Shown in pieces: positions 15,915 to 24,822 of a stretch of DNA of 64,000 nt; position 1 is the stretch's first letter; each line of letters opens with the position of its first letter. The notes under the pieces are model-generated. The model was not told the origin of the DNA. It searched no databases and saw only the letters and a program-made list of their open reading frames with translations. Origin of the DNA: JANQIO01 sp965229625 (GTDB lineage: Bacteria > Pseudomonadota > Gammaproteobacteria > Pseudomonadales > Halieaceae); assembly GCA_965229625.1 (NCBI GenBank), contig CBDDJJ010000002.1, positions 1,426,001 to 1,490,000 of the forward strand, written 5' to 3'. The position numbers and the translations under genes are program-made.

Positions 15915-16541
15915 CTAGGCGGCGGTGTGCAAGCCGCACTCGCGGCCGTCGTGGACCTTGGTGGGGTCGAAGTAGTGGCGGCAGGTTGGGAGCTGGTGCT
16001 CCGCCATGTAGGCTTCGACGTCCGCCTCCGACCAGTAGAAGATCGGGGCGACCTTGATGATGCCGCGACCGTCCATGGTGACGATATCCAGGCCCTGCCG
16101 ATGCTCGGTTTCTTCCTTGCGGATACCGGTCAGCCAGATTTCCGGCTTGAGGTCATCGAGGGCACGCTGGAAGGGCTCGAGCTTCACCTGGCGCGTGAAC
16201 TCGGCGTGCAGGTCCTCATCCTCGATGGTGGGCACACCGCCCATGATCGCGTTGCGCCGTTCGGAGGTCATGGTGGGGGAGTAGATGTGCATATTGAGGT
16301 CGAGCTCGCGTATGAGCTTTTCCGCGACCAGGTAGGTATCACGCAGGTTGTAACCCGTATCGACCCAGATGGTGGGTACGCCCTTGTCGACCTCACTGAC
16401 CAGGTGCAGCATGACCGCCGCGTTCTTGCCAAAGCTGGTGGTGGAGATCGTCGGCCTGGCCTGGGACAGGGCCCAGCGCACGATTTCGCCGGGGCCGGCG
16501 TCGCGCAATTGGGCGTTGATACTGTCGAAATCCAGGTCCAT
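15915..16541 (-). CDS. cysH: Phosphoadenylyl-sulfate (PAPS) reductase
   Basis: 208 residues. Reduces PAPS (or APS) to sulfite in assimilatory sulfate reduction. Visible are the SFGKNAAVMLHL PP-loop-like block, the VDTGYNLRDTY region and the C-terminal catalytic ECGLH motif with Cys202. I see no CC...CxxC cluster pairs of the APS-specific enzymes, which favours PAPS. It is shorter than E. coli CysH (244 residues), mainly at the N-terminus. It is divergent from the NMO-family gene over 186 bp. No cysDN or cysIJ is in the window. Confidence 0.92.
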   Translation of the reverse strand: MDLDFDSINAQLRDAGPGEIVRWALSQARPTISTTSFGKNAAVMLHLVSEVDKGVPTIWVDTGYNLRDTYLVAEKLIRELDLNMHIYSPTMTSERRNAIMGGVPTIEDEDLHAEFTRQVKLEPFQRALDDLKPEIWLTGIRKEETEHRQGLDIVTMDGRGIIKVAPIFYWSEADVEAYMAEHQLPTCRHYFDPTKVHDGRECGLHTAA

Positions 16542-16727
16542 GGTAATTGGTCACTTCTTCCAGAGTGCAAGAGACTAAGCAATCACCCCAGCACTGACAA
16601 ATACTCAATGATCATATGGTTATGTCAGCAATGCTGATCCTTTTGGACAGCAGCGCTTGGCCGCCAAGGACATTGCCGGGGCCGGCGGCGGCGGAGGATA
16701 CTCACAAGCCTGATTGGAGGAGCACCC

Positions 16728-17852
16728 ATGAAAAACGTGCTGTGTGAGCGACTGAGCATCGACTACCCGATATTCGCCTTTACCCACTGCCGCGACGTGG
16801 TGGTGGCCGTGAGCAAGGCCGGTGGGATCGGCGTGCTGGGCGCGGTGGGCTTCTCGCCCGAACAGCTCCGGGAAGAGCTGGACTGGATCGACGAACAGAT
16901 CGGCGATTACCCCTATGGCGTGGATATCGTGATTCCCCAGAAGTACGAGGGCATGGGTGACATGAGCCCGGAGGATCTGGAGAAGCAGCTGTGGGACATG
17001 GTGCCCCAGGAGCATATCGACTTCGCCCAGAAACTGCTGGCGGAGGCCGGCGTGCCGGAGTGGCCGGACGGCACTACCAGCATGGGACTGATGGGCTGGA
17101 CCGAGGCTACCGCCACGCCGCTGCTGGAGGAGGCGCTCACCCGTCCCAAGTGCCGGCTGATCGCCAACGCCCTGGGTACGCCGCCAGCGGACAAGATCAA
17201 GACGGTACAGGACAGCGGCCGGTTGATCGGCGCCCTGTGCGGCAAGGTCAAGCAGGCCGTGGCCCACAAAGAGGCCGGGCTCGACTTCGTGGTCGGCCAG
17301 GGCGGTGAAGGCGGCGGCCACACGGGAGAAATCGGCTCCATTGTGCTGTGGCCGCAAATGATTGACGCCATCGGCGACACGCCTTTCCTGGCAGCGGGCG
17401 GCATAGGCAATGGCCGGCAGATCGCGGCGGCGCTGGCGATGGGCGCGGCCGGCGTCTGGACAGGTTCCCTGTGGCTGACGGTAGAGGAGGCGCACACCCA
17501 GCCGGCCCAGAAGGAATCCCTGCTGGCGGCCGGCAGCGGCGACACGGTGCGCTCACGGTCCTGGACCGGCAAGACCTGCCGGATGCTGCGCAATGACTGG
17601 ACTGAAGCCTGGGAGCGCCCGGACACGCCGGACCCACTGGGTATGCCGCTACAGGGGATGGTGACCTCAGACGGCATGCGCCGCACGTCAACCTATGCTG
17701 ACAAGGGCAATTGCCAAAGTGTGGCCTTCAACCCCTGCGGCCAGGTTATCGGGCAGATAAACCAGGTAGAGAGCTGTCGCAGCGTCATGCAGCGACTGTT
17801 GGAAGAATACGTCGACGCGGTGGAGAGTGCCGCGTCGATGTTACCGGAGTAG
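16728..17852 (+). CDS. Nitronate monooxygenase-family FMN enzyme
   Basis: 374 residues, a TIM-barrel FMN enzyme of the NMO/2-nitropropane dioxygenase family. The N-terminal YPIFAF region, the GQGGEGGGHTGEIGS phosphate loop and AAGGIGNGRQIAAALAMGA are typical. The family oxidises alkyl nitronates, but many members have other substrates, so the assignment stops at family level. A good ribosome site (GGAGGAG) precedes ATG 16728. It is followed by the convergent parA after 59 bp. Confidence 0.85.
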   Translation: MKNVLCERLSIDYPIFAFTHCRDVVVAVSKAGGIGVLGAVGFSPEQLREELDWIDEQIGDYPYGVDIVIPQKYEGMGDMSPEDLEKQLWDMVPQEHIDFAQKLLAEAGVPEWPDGTTSMGLMGWTEATATPLLEEALTRPKCRLIANALGTPPADKIKTVQDSGRLIGALCGKVKQAVAHKEAGLDFVVGQGGEGGGHTGEIGSIVLWPQMIDAIGDTPFLAAGGIGNGRQIAAALAMGAAGVWTGSLWLTVEEAHTQPAQKESLLAAGSGDTVRSRSWTGKTCRMLRNDWTEAWERPDTPDPLGMPLQGMVTSDGMRRTSTYADKGNCQSVAFNPCGQVIGQINQVESCRSVMQRLLEEYVDAVESAASMLPE

Positions 17853-17911
17853 TGCAACCGAAAAACGGCCTCCGGGCAACGTCAGCCCGAGCAGGCTGCC
17901 CCTGCCCTCAC

Positions 17912-18712
17912 TCAGGCGGCGATGCGGGCTACCGTTGCCTCCAGCTCTTCGTGCAACTCCAGGTACTGGCCGGTCAGCTTGTGACTCGGGGCCAGGTCAA
18001 TCAGCGGCCGGTGTTCACGGTGTGATTCCTTCATTTTCACCGAGGTGTTCAGGTAGGTCTTGAACACCGGCATGCCCTCTTCTTCGAGCTCCGCCACCAG
18101 TTCTCCGGGCAGGCGTGCCTGGCTGTTGAACTGGTTGATGATGATGCCCTCGACTTCGAGGTCCGGATTGTGGTCTTCCTGCAGTTCGACGATGTTATCC
18201 ATCAGGCTGTACAGCGACTGGCGAGCAAAGCTGTCGCAGTCAAAGGGGATAACCACGGTGTCAGCGGCGATCAGTGCCGACTTGCTGTAGAAATTGAAGT
18301 TCGGGGGCGTGTCGATGTAGATGCGGTCATACTCTTCATTGAGCTTCTCCAGCGCATCCCGGAGCTTGTAGATCTTGTAGCGCGACTCCAGCTCCTTCTC
18401 CATGGTGGTCAGCGCCGGGCTGGAGGGCATCAGGTAGAGGTTTTCATAGGGCGTTTCCCAGACAAAGGCGTCCGGGTTGCTGGCCATCTTGCGGGAGCGG
18501 ACGGTCTGCTTGAACATAGCCGCCACTCCCTGGGCCTCCGCCGGGTAGGCTTCGGCATCGATCTCACCGACCAGGTAGTGCGTGGTGTTGCCCTGCACGT
18601 CGAGGTCCACCACCAGCGTTCGCAAACCCATGGCGGCCCCGATCGCGGCCAGGTTGCAGGTGATGCTGGTCTTCCCAACACCGCCTTTCTGGTTGAAAAC
18701 AACTCGTTTCAT
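17912..18712 (-). CDS. ParA/MinD-family ATPase without a ParB partner
   Basis: 266 residues. The deviant Walker A motif KGGVGKT is at residues 9-15, followed by VVDLDVQGN (A' region) and the Walker B-like YIDTPP. These are typical of ParA partition ATPases that position DNA or large protein complexes. There is no ParB-like or centromere-like neighbour, and it is not near an origin in this window. It probably positions another cargo or acts in regulation. A single gene unit, flanked by convergent NMO and divergent DUF924 genes. Confidence 0.88.
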   Translation of the reverse strand: MKRVVFNQKGGVGKTSITCNLAAIGAAMGLRTLVVDLDVQGNTTHYLVGEIDAEAYPAEAQGVAAMFKQTVRSRKMASNPDAFVWETPYENLYLMPSSPALTTMEKELESRYKIYKLRDALEKLNEEYDRIYIDTPPNFNFYSKSALIAADTVVIPFDCDSFARQSLYSLMDNIVELQEDHNPDLEVEGIIINQFNSQARLPGELVAELEEEGMPVFKTYLNTSVKMKESHREHRPLIDLAPSHKLTGQYLELHEELEATVARIAA

Positions 18713-18841
18713 GGCAGGGGCCCTCCGCGGAAAAGGCTACCGAGTGTAAAACAAAGGTGTGTCTCGATGAAGCGCCGGGGCGCAACTCACGTCAAAAAAC
18801 ACTGAGGTATCGCTGCGGCTTGAACGTCTATGCTGTAGACA

Positions 18842-19447
18842 ATGAACGACCAGGACCGTATCACCGCCCTGCACCAGTTCTGGTTCGGGCCGCTGGATGC
18901 CAACGGCATGCCCGGCGAAGACCGCAACAAGTTCTGGTACGGCGGCGCAGCCGAGACGGATGCCCACTGCCGCGACAGCTTTGGCGCAGACGTCGAGGCA
19001 GCGCTGGGCGAGCGCCTGGGCCACTGGCTGGAGCTGGCAGGCGGCCGGGTGGCCCTGGTGCTGCTGCTGGACCAGTTCACCCGCAACATCTACCGGGGCC
19101 AGGCGCGCGCTTTCAGCGGCGACGCCAGCGCCCTGGCGTTGGCCCGGGAAGCGATAGCCACCGGCGAAGACCGGGGGCTGCCCACTATTCACAGGGTGTT
19201 CCTGTATACCCCCTTCGAACACGCAGAAGACCTTGCCGCCCAACAGGAAGGCGTGCAGTGCTTCGAACGCCTGCTGGCAGAGTGCCCACCGGCCGCCCGC
19301 GAGCAGGTCGCGAACTTTCACCGCTATATGCTCGCCCACCGGGACGTGATTCAACGCTTCGGGAGATTTCCCCACCGCAATATCATCCTGGGCCGGGAAT
19401 CCAGCCCCGATGAGCTTGCACACCTGGATAAGCACGGAGGATTCTGA
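18842..19447 (+). CDS. DUF924 family protein
   Basis: 201 residues, all-helical TPR-like DUF924 family. Its hallmark segments FWFGP, WYGG and DQFTRNIYRG are visible, along with LPTIHRVFLYTPFEH. The biochemical role of the family is not established. The stop overlaps the ATG of the next gene (19447), so the two are translationally coupled. Cytoplasmic. Confidence 0.9.
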   Translation: MNDQDRITALHQFWFGPLDANGMPGEDRNKFWYGGAAETDAHCRDSFGADVEAALGERLGHWLELAGGRVALVLLLDQFTRNIYRGQARAFSGDASALALAREAIATGEDRGLPTIHRVFLYTPFEHAEDLAAQQEGVQCFERLLAECPPAAREQVANFHRYMLAHRDVIQRFGRFPHRNIILGRESSPDELAHLDKHGGF

Positions 19448-19959
19448 TGAAAACACTCCTCACACTCTGCTGCGGTATCTGCTTGAGCCTGCCGGTTCAG
19501 GCGCAGCCGACGCCCCCCTATAGCTGCGAGGGCGCGCATCGGGACTTCGATTTCTGGCTGGGGCACTGGGAAGTCACCGATCCCGCGGGTGAACAGCGCT
19601 ATGGAGAGAACCGCATCAGCAGTCGCGACAAGGGCTGCCTGCTGCTGGAGGAGTGGGTCAGCAGCCGTGGCGGCACCGGCAGTAGCATCAACTATTTCAA
19701 CCCCTCTGACGGGCAATGGCACCAGCACTGGGTAGACAGTGGGAATTCCATTATTCACACCGCCGGTGGCGTGGTGGATGGCTCCATGGTGATGGACGGC
19801 AGCATCTACTACCTGGCCAATGGCCAGACCGCGCCATTTCGCGGCACCTGGACGCCCCTCGAGGATGGCCGCGTGCGGCAGTTCTTCGAGCAACAGGACG
19901 AGGAAGGGACGTGGAAACCCTGGTTTGAGGGCTACTACCGCAAGCTGGAGCAGCCCTGA
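19447..19959 (+). CDS. Secreted protein, DUF1579-like
   Basis: 170 residues with a clear signal peptide (cleavage near VQAQ, residue 20). The mature part has FDFWLGHWEVTDP and WKPWFEGYYRKLE, the pattern of small calycin-like DUF1579 proteins. It shares its start base with the stop of the DUF924 gene. Ends 10 bp before the convergent pqiC. No function assigned. Confidence 0.75.
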   Translation: MKTLLTLCCGICLSLPVQAQPTPPYSCEGAHRDFDFWLGHWEVTDPAGEQRYGENRISSRDKGCLLLEEWVSSRGGTGSSINYFNPSDGQWHQHWVDSGNSIIHTAGGVVDGSMVMDGSIYYLANGQTAPFRGTWTPLEDGRVRQFFEQQDEEGTWKPWFEGYYRKLEQP

Positions 19960-19968
19960 ACAGCCAGC

Positions 19969-20556
19969 CTAGTCGGCGCTATCCGCGGCAAGCAGTGATT
20001 CGCCAATACGCTCGGCGAGATCGAGAAGCAGGGCTTTCTGGGCGTCTGCCAGGGCCGGGTAGCCGTCCTCGGCGAGGGCGCGGGTTTCAGTGAACTGGTA
20101 AGACACGAATTCCTGGCCGCTGCGCTGTATCCACCAGAAGGCCACCAACAGGGCGTCGCCGTCGAGAGTGCCGTGCAGCTGGTCGATGCGCACCGAGTAA
20201 ACCAGCGGCGCATCAGAAGCAGCCTCCGGGAACACGTCCTCCTTGACCGCCCGCGATACCTCCACCAGGAGAAAGTTGTTCAGCGCCCCCGCCATTGGCT
20301 CAGCCCACTGGTGGTGGCGGGCAGGCCTGATCTCGCCGGGGCCCACCTCCAGGATGAGACCGGACTGGTCGATATAGGGCGCCACGTTGACACTGCCCAT
20401 GGCGAAGCGGGTGGACGGCGTCAGGTCGCGGCTATGGGCAGGGGCTTCCGCGCGCAGCAGATAGTAGTGATTGTCTACCGGCGTGCCCGAACAGGCGGTC
20501 AGCAGCAGGCCGAGGGTGATGGTCACGAGCTTCATGGTGCGGGTTCCAGTGTTCAT
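19969..20556 (-). CDS. pqiC: ABC-type transport auxiliary lipoprotein PqiC
   Basis: 195 residues with a lipobox LLTAC at the N-terminus and the PqiC/YmbA domain (VNVAPYIDQSGLILEVGPGEI, then DQLHGTLDGDALLVAFW). It is the outer-membrane lipoprotein partner of the Pqi lipid-transport complex. Its start overlaps the pqiB stop by one base, completing a pqiA-pqiA-pqiB-pqiC reverse operon. Confidence 0.85.
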   Translation of the reverse strand: MNTGTRTMKLVTITLGLLLTACSGTPVDNHYYLLRAEAPAHSRDLTPSTRFAMGSVNVAPYIDQSGLILEVGPGEIRPARHHQWAEPMAGALNNFLLVEVSRAVKEDVFPEAASDAPLVYSVRIDQLHGTLDGDALLVAFWWIQRSGQEFVSYQFTETRALAEDGYPALADAQKALLLDLAERIGESLLAADSAD

Positions 20557-22196
20557 CAGCGCGCCTCCGGCTCGGGGTCAGGCGGCAGCCTGGCAGGCAT
20601 GATGGCCGCATTGGGCTGGCTGGACAGGGTGCGCGTCAGGGACTCCATGTTGTCCAGCGTACGGTTGAGCTGGCGCATGCTGGCATTGAGGTTGCGGTAG
20701 AGCTCCGAGCCCGGCGACAGGCCCTCCAGGGTCTTCTGCAGCTCTTTCAGCGTCGCGTCCAGGTTTGCGGGCAAGGTCTGCATGCCCTCGTTGTTGAGAA
20801 TCTCACCCAGGCCCTGCAAGACCTCATCCAGGTCGGCGATGGCCGAGTTGGCGTTGGCAATGGTCTCCTCTATCGGGGCGCGGTTGACCTGGTCGAGAAT
20901 GGCGTTGACCTTGACCATGATTTGCTCGACTCCGCCACCGATGGTGGGAATCTCAATATAACCACTCCACTCGCCGGCCTCTACCGGGTCCGCCTCGGGG
21001 TAGTAATCCAGGCCGATGTATTTGGCCCCGGTAAGGAGGTTGCCTGACTCCAGCGTGGCGCGCAGCCCGTTGGGCGCACCGGTCTGCACGACGTGCTGCA
21101 GGAGGCCAACCGATTCTGGAGTGTCCGGCAGCGACATGCGCCCCGGCTCCATGTAGATCAACACCGGAATAGGTTCGCCATCGGCCGTCACGTCGCCTGC
21201 CATCCTGTCCGCCAGCATGCCTTCCGCGATGAGCTCACTCAGCATGATTCGTTCTACCCGGCCTATCGGGATGCCGCGGTACTCTACCGGCGCACCCGGC
21301 ACCAGGCCCTTGAGGTTCTGGGTAAAGCGCACCACATAATAGCTGCCGTTGATAAATGGATTCTGCTGGGTGGCCTCATAGCTTTCGTAGAGCTGGAACT
21401 CGGTGCCGGATTCCACGGCATCTCCCTCCAGCACGCCATCGGGATGGCCAAATGCCACGCCGCCCAGCAGCACGGTGTCCAGGGAACCGGTGCGAACGTT
21501 GAGGCCTTCAGCGCTGGCGGTCAGGGAGATACCGCTGGTATTCCAGAACCGGACCGAGCTATCCACCAGCTCATCAAAGGGTGCGTCGATAAAGATCTCG
21601 TAGCGCATGCGCTCCTGTTCGATATCGAACTCCGCGCTCTCCACACGGCCGACGCGGTAACCTTTGTAGATGATCGCGTCACCGGTGCTGACCGAGCCGG
21701 CGCGATTGCCCAACAGCTGCAGACGCAGTCCGGGGGCGTCGGCTGGCGTGAGCGGTGGTTTCGGCAGGGCTGTAAACGCCTTCTGCAGCGGGCCGTCCCC
21801 ATTGCCCGGCGACATGCGGATGTATGCGCCCGACAGCAGGGTATCCAGGCCTGTGATATTGCCGAGTCCCACCTGGGCGGTGACCACCCAGAAGCGGGTG
21901 TCGGCGCTCAGCAGGTCCCTGACGTGATAGTCCATCTTGACCGTGGCCTCGACACCCTGGAAGTCCTCGGTAAGGGTGACGTCGGTCACCAGGCCCACTT
22001 CGACGTTGAGGTACTTGACCTTGGTCTTGCCCGCGGACAGCCCGGAGGCGTTTTCAAAGGCGATGGTGATCTCGGGCCCCTCGGTCATGAAACTGTGCAC
22101 GACCATGTAGATGCCCAATCCCAGCGCCAGCAGCGGGATAATCCAGATCGGGTTGAGGGAGCGGCCTTGTTTGAGTTCAGGCTGGGCGGTTGTCAT
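20556..22196 (-). CDS. pqiB: Paraquat-inducible protein B, MCE-domain tunnel protein
   Basis: 546 residues, like E. coli PqiB. A single N-terminal membrane helix (residues 16-36, IPLLALGLGIYMVV) is followed by three MCE domains (signatures ASGLSAGKTKVKYLNVEVG, GDAIIYKGYRVGRVES and GAPVEYRGIPIGRVE) and a C-terminal helical coil. In E. coli the hexamer forms a tunnel between inner and outer membranes for phospholipids. It follows the second pqiA half. Confidence 0.92.
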   Translation of the reverse strand: MTTAQPELKQGRSLNPIWIIPLLALGLGIYMVVHSFMTEGPEITIAFENASGLSAGKTKVKYLNVEVGLVTDVTLTEDFQGVEATVKMDYHVRDLLSADTRFWVVTAQVGLGNITGLDTLLSGAYIRMSPGNGDGPLQKAFTALPKPPLTPADAPGLRLQLLGNRAGSVSTGDAIIYKGYRVGRVESAEFDIEQERMRYEIFIDAPFDELVDSSVRFWNTSGISLTASAEGLNVRTGSLDTVLLGGVAFGHPDGVLEGDAVESGTEFQLYESYEATQQNPFINGSYYVVRFTQNLKGLVPGAPVEYRGIPIGRVERIMLSELIAEGMLADRMAGDVTADGEPIPVLIYMEPGRMSLPDTPESVGLLQHVVQTGAPNGLRATLESGNLLTGAKYIGLDYYPEADPVEAGEWSGYIEIPTIGGGVEQIMVKVNAILDQVNRAPIEETIANANSAIADLDEVLQGLGEILNNEGMQTLPANLDATLKELQKTLEGLSPGSELYRNLNASMRQLNRTLDNMESLTRTLSSQPNAAIMPARLPPDPEPEAR

Positions 22197-22806
22197 TCTT
22201 GTTTTCCATTTCGTCCCAGATCAGCCGGGAGTCAAAGCTCTCGGCAGCTACCATGGTCACCATCACTACTCCGGCAAAAGACAGCGCCGCGATCCCGGGG
22301 CGGATGACCAGCAGCCCGCCCAGATTAACCAGCGCCACCAGAATAGCAACAACGAACACATCCACCATCGACCACTTGCCGATAAATTCTGTCACCTGGT
22401 ACATCACAGTGCGCTGGCGTGGTTCCAGCGGAGAGTGTCGCCGCACGGTAAACACCAGGTAGAACATGGCGATCAACTTGCCAAGCGGCACCATGACGCT
22501 GGCGATAAAGATGATGGCGGCAATCGGCACCGAGCCCAGCTTGATCAACAACACCACCCCGCCAATGATGGTGCTGGCCTCGGTACGGCCAAGCTGGTCC
22601 GTGTACATGATGGGGTACAGGTTGGCAGGGATATAAAGAATGCTGGCGGTGACCAGCAGGGCAATGGTGCGTTGCAGGCTATCGGTGGCACGCAGGTGAA
22701 CGCTGGAGCCACAGCGTGGGCAGTAATGCTGGTCGGCGGGCACCAGCTTGAAGCAGGTGTGACAGGAAGCCAGGTTGAGCTCGCGGGCAGTCTTCGCCTC
22801 AGTCAC
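22177..22806 (-). CDS. pqiA: Paraquat-inducible protein A, C-terminal-half protein
   Basis: A PqiA domain with a zinc ribbon (CHTCFKLV...CPRCGSS) and about four membrane helices. E. coli PqiA (417 residues) contains two such domains in one chain; here they are separate genes. GTG 22806 overlaps the upstream stop (22799-22801) and gives a start right before the zinc ribbon; the frame is also open to ATG 22836. It overlaps pqiB (20 bp). Inner membrane. Confidence 0.82.
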   Translation of the reverse strand: MTEAKTARELNLASCHTCFKLVPADQHYCPRCGSSVHLRATDSLQRTIALLVTASILYIPANLYPIMYTDQLGRTEASTIIGGVVLLIKLGSVPIAAIIFIASVMVPLGKLIAMFYLVFTVRRHSPLEPRQRTVMYQVTEFIGKWSMVDVFVVAILVALVNLGGLLVIRPGIAALSFAGVVMVTMVAAESFDSRLIWDEMENKNDNRPA

Positions 22807-23416
22807 CCTGGCCACCTTCCACTGCCTCGATCGCATTCCATAGCTGGTACCGGTCCAACACGCTCATGGCGAAGGTGAACAGCAAGGCAAAGGCCACGTA
22901 GGCCCAGAAAGAAAGGCCAAGGGTCACGGTTGCCATCTTCGCAATTTTCACCAGCGATACGATCACGCCGATAATGAACACCTCCACCATCGACCAGCTC
23001 TGGAGGTGGAAAATCCAGCGCCCGATGGGCTTCAACCAGGGCCGGTACCGGCCGCGCGCCAGCGGCACACTCAGCATCAACAACATCACCAGCACGAGGG
23101 CCGGAATAAAAATAATGAAGGCGGCCACCAGTATCGCGACCGCGGGCAAGCCATTCCTCCACAGGGAGCCCGGTGTCTGCGGGAGCGTCATCACGCTCTC
23201 AACACCGCTGGAGGCAAAGGAAAGAAACGGGAACAGGCTGGCAAATACCAGTGCCACCAGCGCGGCGATGGAAAAAGCCATCAGGCGTTCTACGTCATCG
23301 TGCCGGTATTGGGTAAGGGTATGGCCACAGCGCGGACAGCTGGCCTTGTGACCATGTTCCATGTCCTTGAGATCAACCAGCAGGTCACAGCCGTGGCAGG
23401 CAATCGTTTGCTCCAT
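22799..23416 (-). CDS. pqiA: Paraquat-inducible protein A, N-terminal-half protein
   Basis: 205 residues. A zinc ribbon (CHGCDLLV...CPRCGHT) at the N-terminus is followed by four hydrophobic helices. It is first in the reverse pqi operon. The overlap with the next pqiA gene suggests translational coupling that could keep the two halves equimolar. Confidence 0.85.
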   Translation of the reverse strand: MEQTIACHGCDLLVDLKDMEHGHKASCPRCGHTLTQYRHDDVERLMAFSIAALVALVFASLFPFLSFASSGVESVMTLPQTPGSLWRNGLPAVAILVAAFIIFIPALVLVMLLMLSVPLARGRYRPWLKPIGRWIFHLQSWSMVEVFIIGVIVSLVKIAKMATVTLGLSFWAYVAFALLFTFAMSVLDRYQLWNAIEAVEGGQGD

Positions 23417-23526
23417 GCCATGATCTTAAGACAGCAGGCAGTAATCGCAAGCACCGCCAGGCGAGCTGCTCTAGGCGAGTGCAGGCATCATGGCTATGCT
23501 AGTGCGTCCCTGATCAGGAAGTCCGC

Positions 23527-24822
23527 ATGTCCCGCAACGCACCCACGATCCAGCTTCTGCTGACCGGCAACGAGATCATGAGCGGCGATACGGTTGATTC
23601 CAATTCCGCCATGATCGCCCAGTTGCTGAGGGAGCAGGGCCTGGGCGTCGCTCGCAAAGTGACGCTGGGCGACGAGCCATCCGCCCTGCAGCTGGAACTT
23701 GAATTATTGGCGAGCCACTCCGATGTGGTCATCGTCAATGGCGGACTGGGGCCGACCATCGATGACCTTACAGCCGAAGTCCTCGCCGCCGTGGCGGGCG
23801 TCGAGCTGGAAGAGCACCTCGCGGCTCGCACACATGTTGAAAACTGGTGCGCTCGCCGCGGCATCGTCGCCAACGCCGCCAATCTCAAACAGGCCCTGCT
23901 ACCGGCGGGCTGCGAGATTGTGCCCAATCCCATCGGCAGCGCCGTGGGCTTCCAGCTGACCATTGGCAAGTGCCTGGTGATATGCACACCGGGCGTGCCC
24001 GGCGAATTGCGCGCCATGTTGCCCCAGGTGCTGGCCAACATGGAGGCACACCTGGGCAGCTTCACGCCCGGCGATGTCTTGAGACTGCAGACATTCGGCC
24101 TCGGGGAATCCACTGCCCAGCAAATGATCGCCGACGCCGGCTTCGACTGGCCGGCGGCAGTCGAGCTGGGCTTTCGCGCCGGCGCACCGCAAATGGAAAT
24201 CAAGCTCACGGTACGCGACCGCGGCCAGAAGGACGCCCAGCACCGTTGCCGCGACGCGCTGCAATCCCTGTTCGGGGATCACATTATCGGCGAGGGCGAC
24301 ACGACACTCGCGCAGCGCGTGCTGGCACTGCTGGAAGAGCGGAATGCGACCCTGGCCACGGCGGAATCCTGCACCGGTGGCCTGATTGCCAGCATGCTCA
24401 CCCAGGTGCCCGGATCTTCCGCGGGGTTTCATGCCGGCTTCGTGACCTACTCCAATGCCATCAAGTCTTCGGTGCTGGGTGTCAGTGAAGACACGCTGGC
24501 CAGCCACGGTGCGGTCAGTGAACCGGTGGTCATTGAGATGGTGCGAGGTGCCCTGCAAAAATCCGGCTCAGACTACGCGATTGCCGTGTCCGGAATTGCC
24601 GGTCCAGATGGCGGCACGGAGGACAAGCCGGTCGGCACCGTGTGGCTGGCCTGGGGCAGCGCTGAGGTCGTGCACACGCGCGGCTTGTGTTGGCCGGTGG
24701 AGCGCACCCTGTTCCAGACCATGATTGCCGCCGCCGGGCTGGACATGGTGCGGCGCCTGCTACTGGGGCTGGAATCTGAACCCCGCTACTTCAGCCAGCG
24801 CAGCCAGAAGCACGCCGGCTAG
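23527..24822 (+). CDS. cinA: CinA, nicotinamide mononucleotide deamidase / MoCF-like domain protein
   Basis: 431 residues. N-terminal MoCF-biosynthesis-like domain (LLTGNEIMSGDTVDSN, NGGLGPTIDDLT) plus C-terminal CinA/PncC domain (ATAESCTGGLIASMLT, YSNAIKSSVLGV, SGIAGPDGGTEDKPVG). The C-terminal domain deamidates NMN in pyridine nucleotide salvage. Two-domain CinA is widespread. The last 4 bp overlap the stop of the convergent GST gene. Confidence 0.93.
   Translation: MSRNAPTIQLLLTGNEIMSGDTVDSNSAMIAQLLREQGLGVARKVTLGDEPSALQLELELLASHSDVVIVNGGLGPTIDDLTAEVLAAVAGVELEEHLAARTHVENWCARRGIVANAANLKQALLPAGCEIVPNPIGSAVGFQLTIGKCLVICTPGVPGELRAMLPQVLANMEAHLGSFTPGDVLRLQTFGLGESTAQQMIADAGFDWPAAVELGFRAGAPQMEIKLTVRDRGQKDAQHRCRDALQSLFGDHIIGEGDTTLAQRVLALLEERNATLATAESCTGGLIASMLTQVPGSSAGFHAGFVTYSNAIKSSVLGVSEDTLASHGAVSEPVVIEMVRGALQKSGSDYAIAVSGIAGPDGGTEDKPVGTVWLAWGSAEVVHTRGLCWPVERTLFQTMIAAAGLDMVRRLLLGLESEPRYFSQRSQKHAG

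Noticed and set aside
15551..15939. Short open frames on both strands around 15551-15939 and 2535-3104 with Pro/Trp-Arg-rich ends
   Set aside because: They are translations of the structured repeats, with no ribosome sites and no domain.
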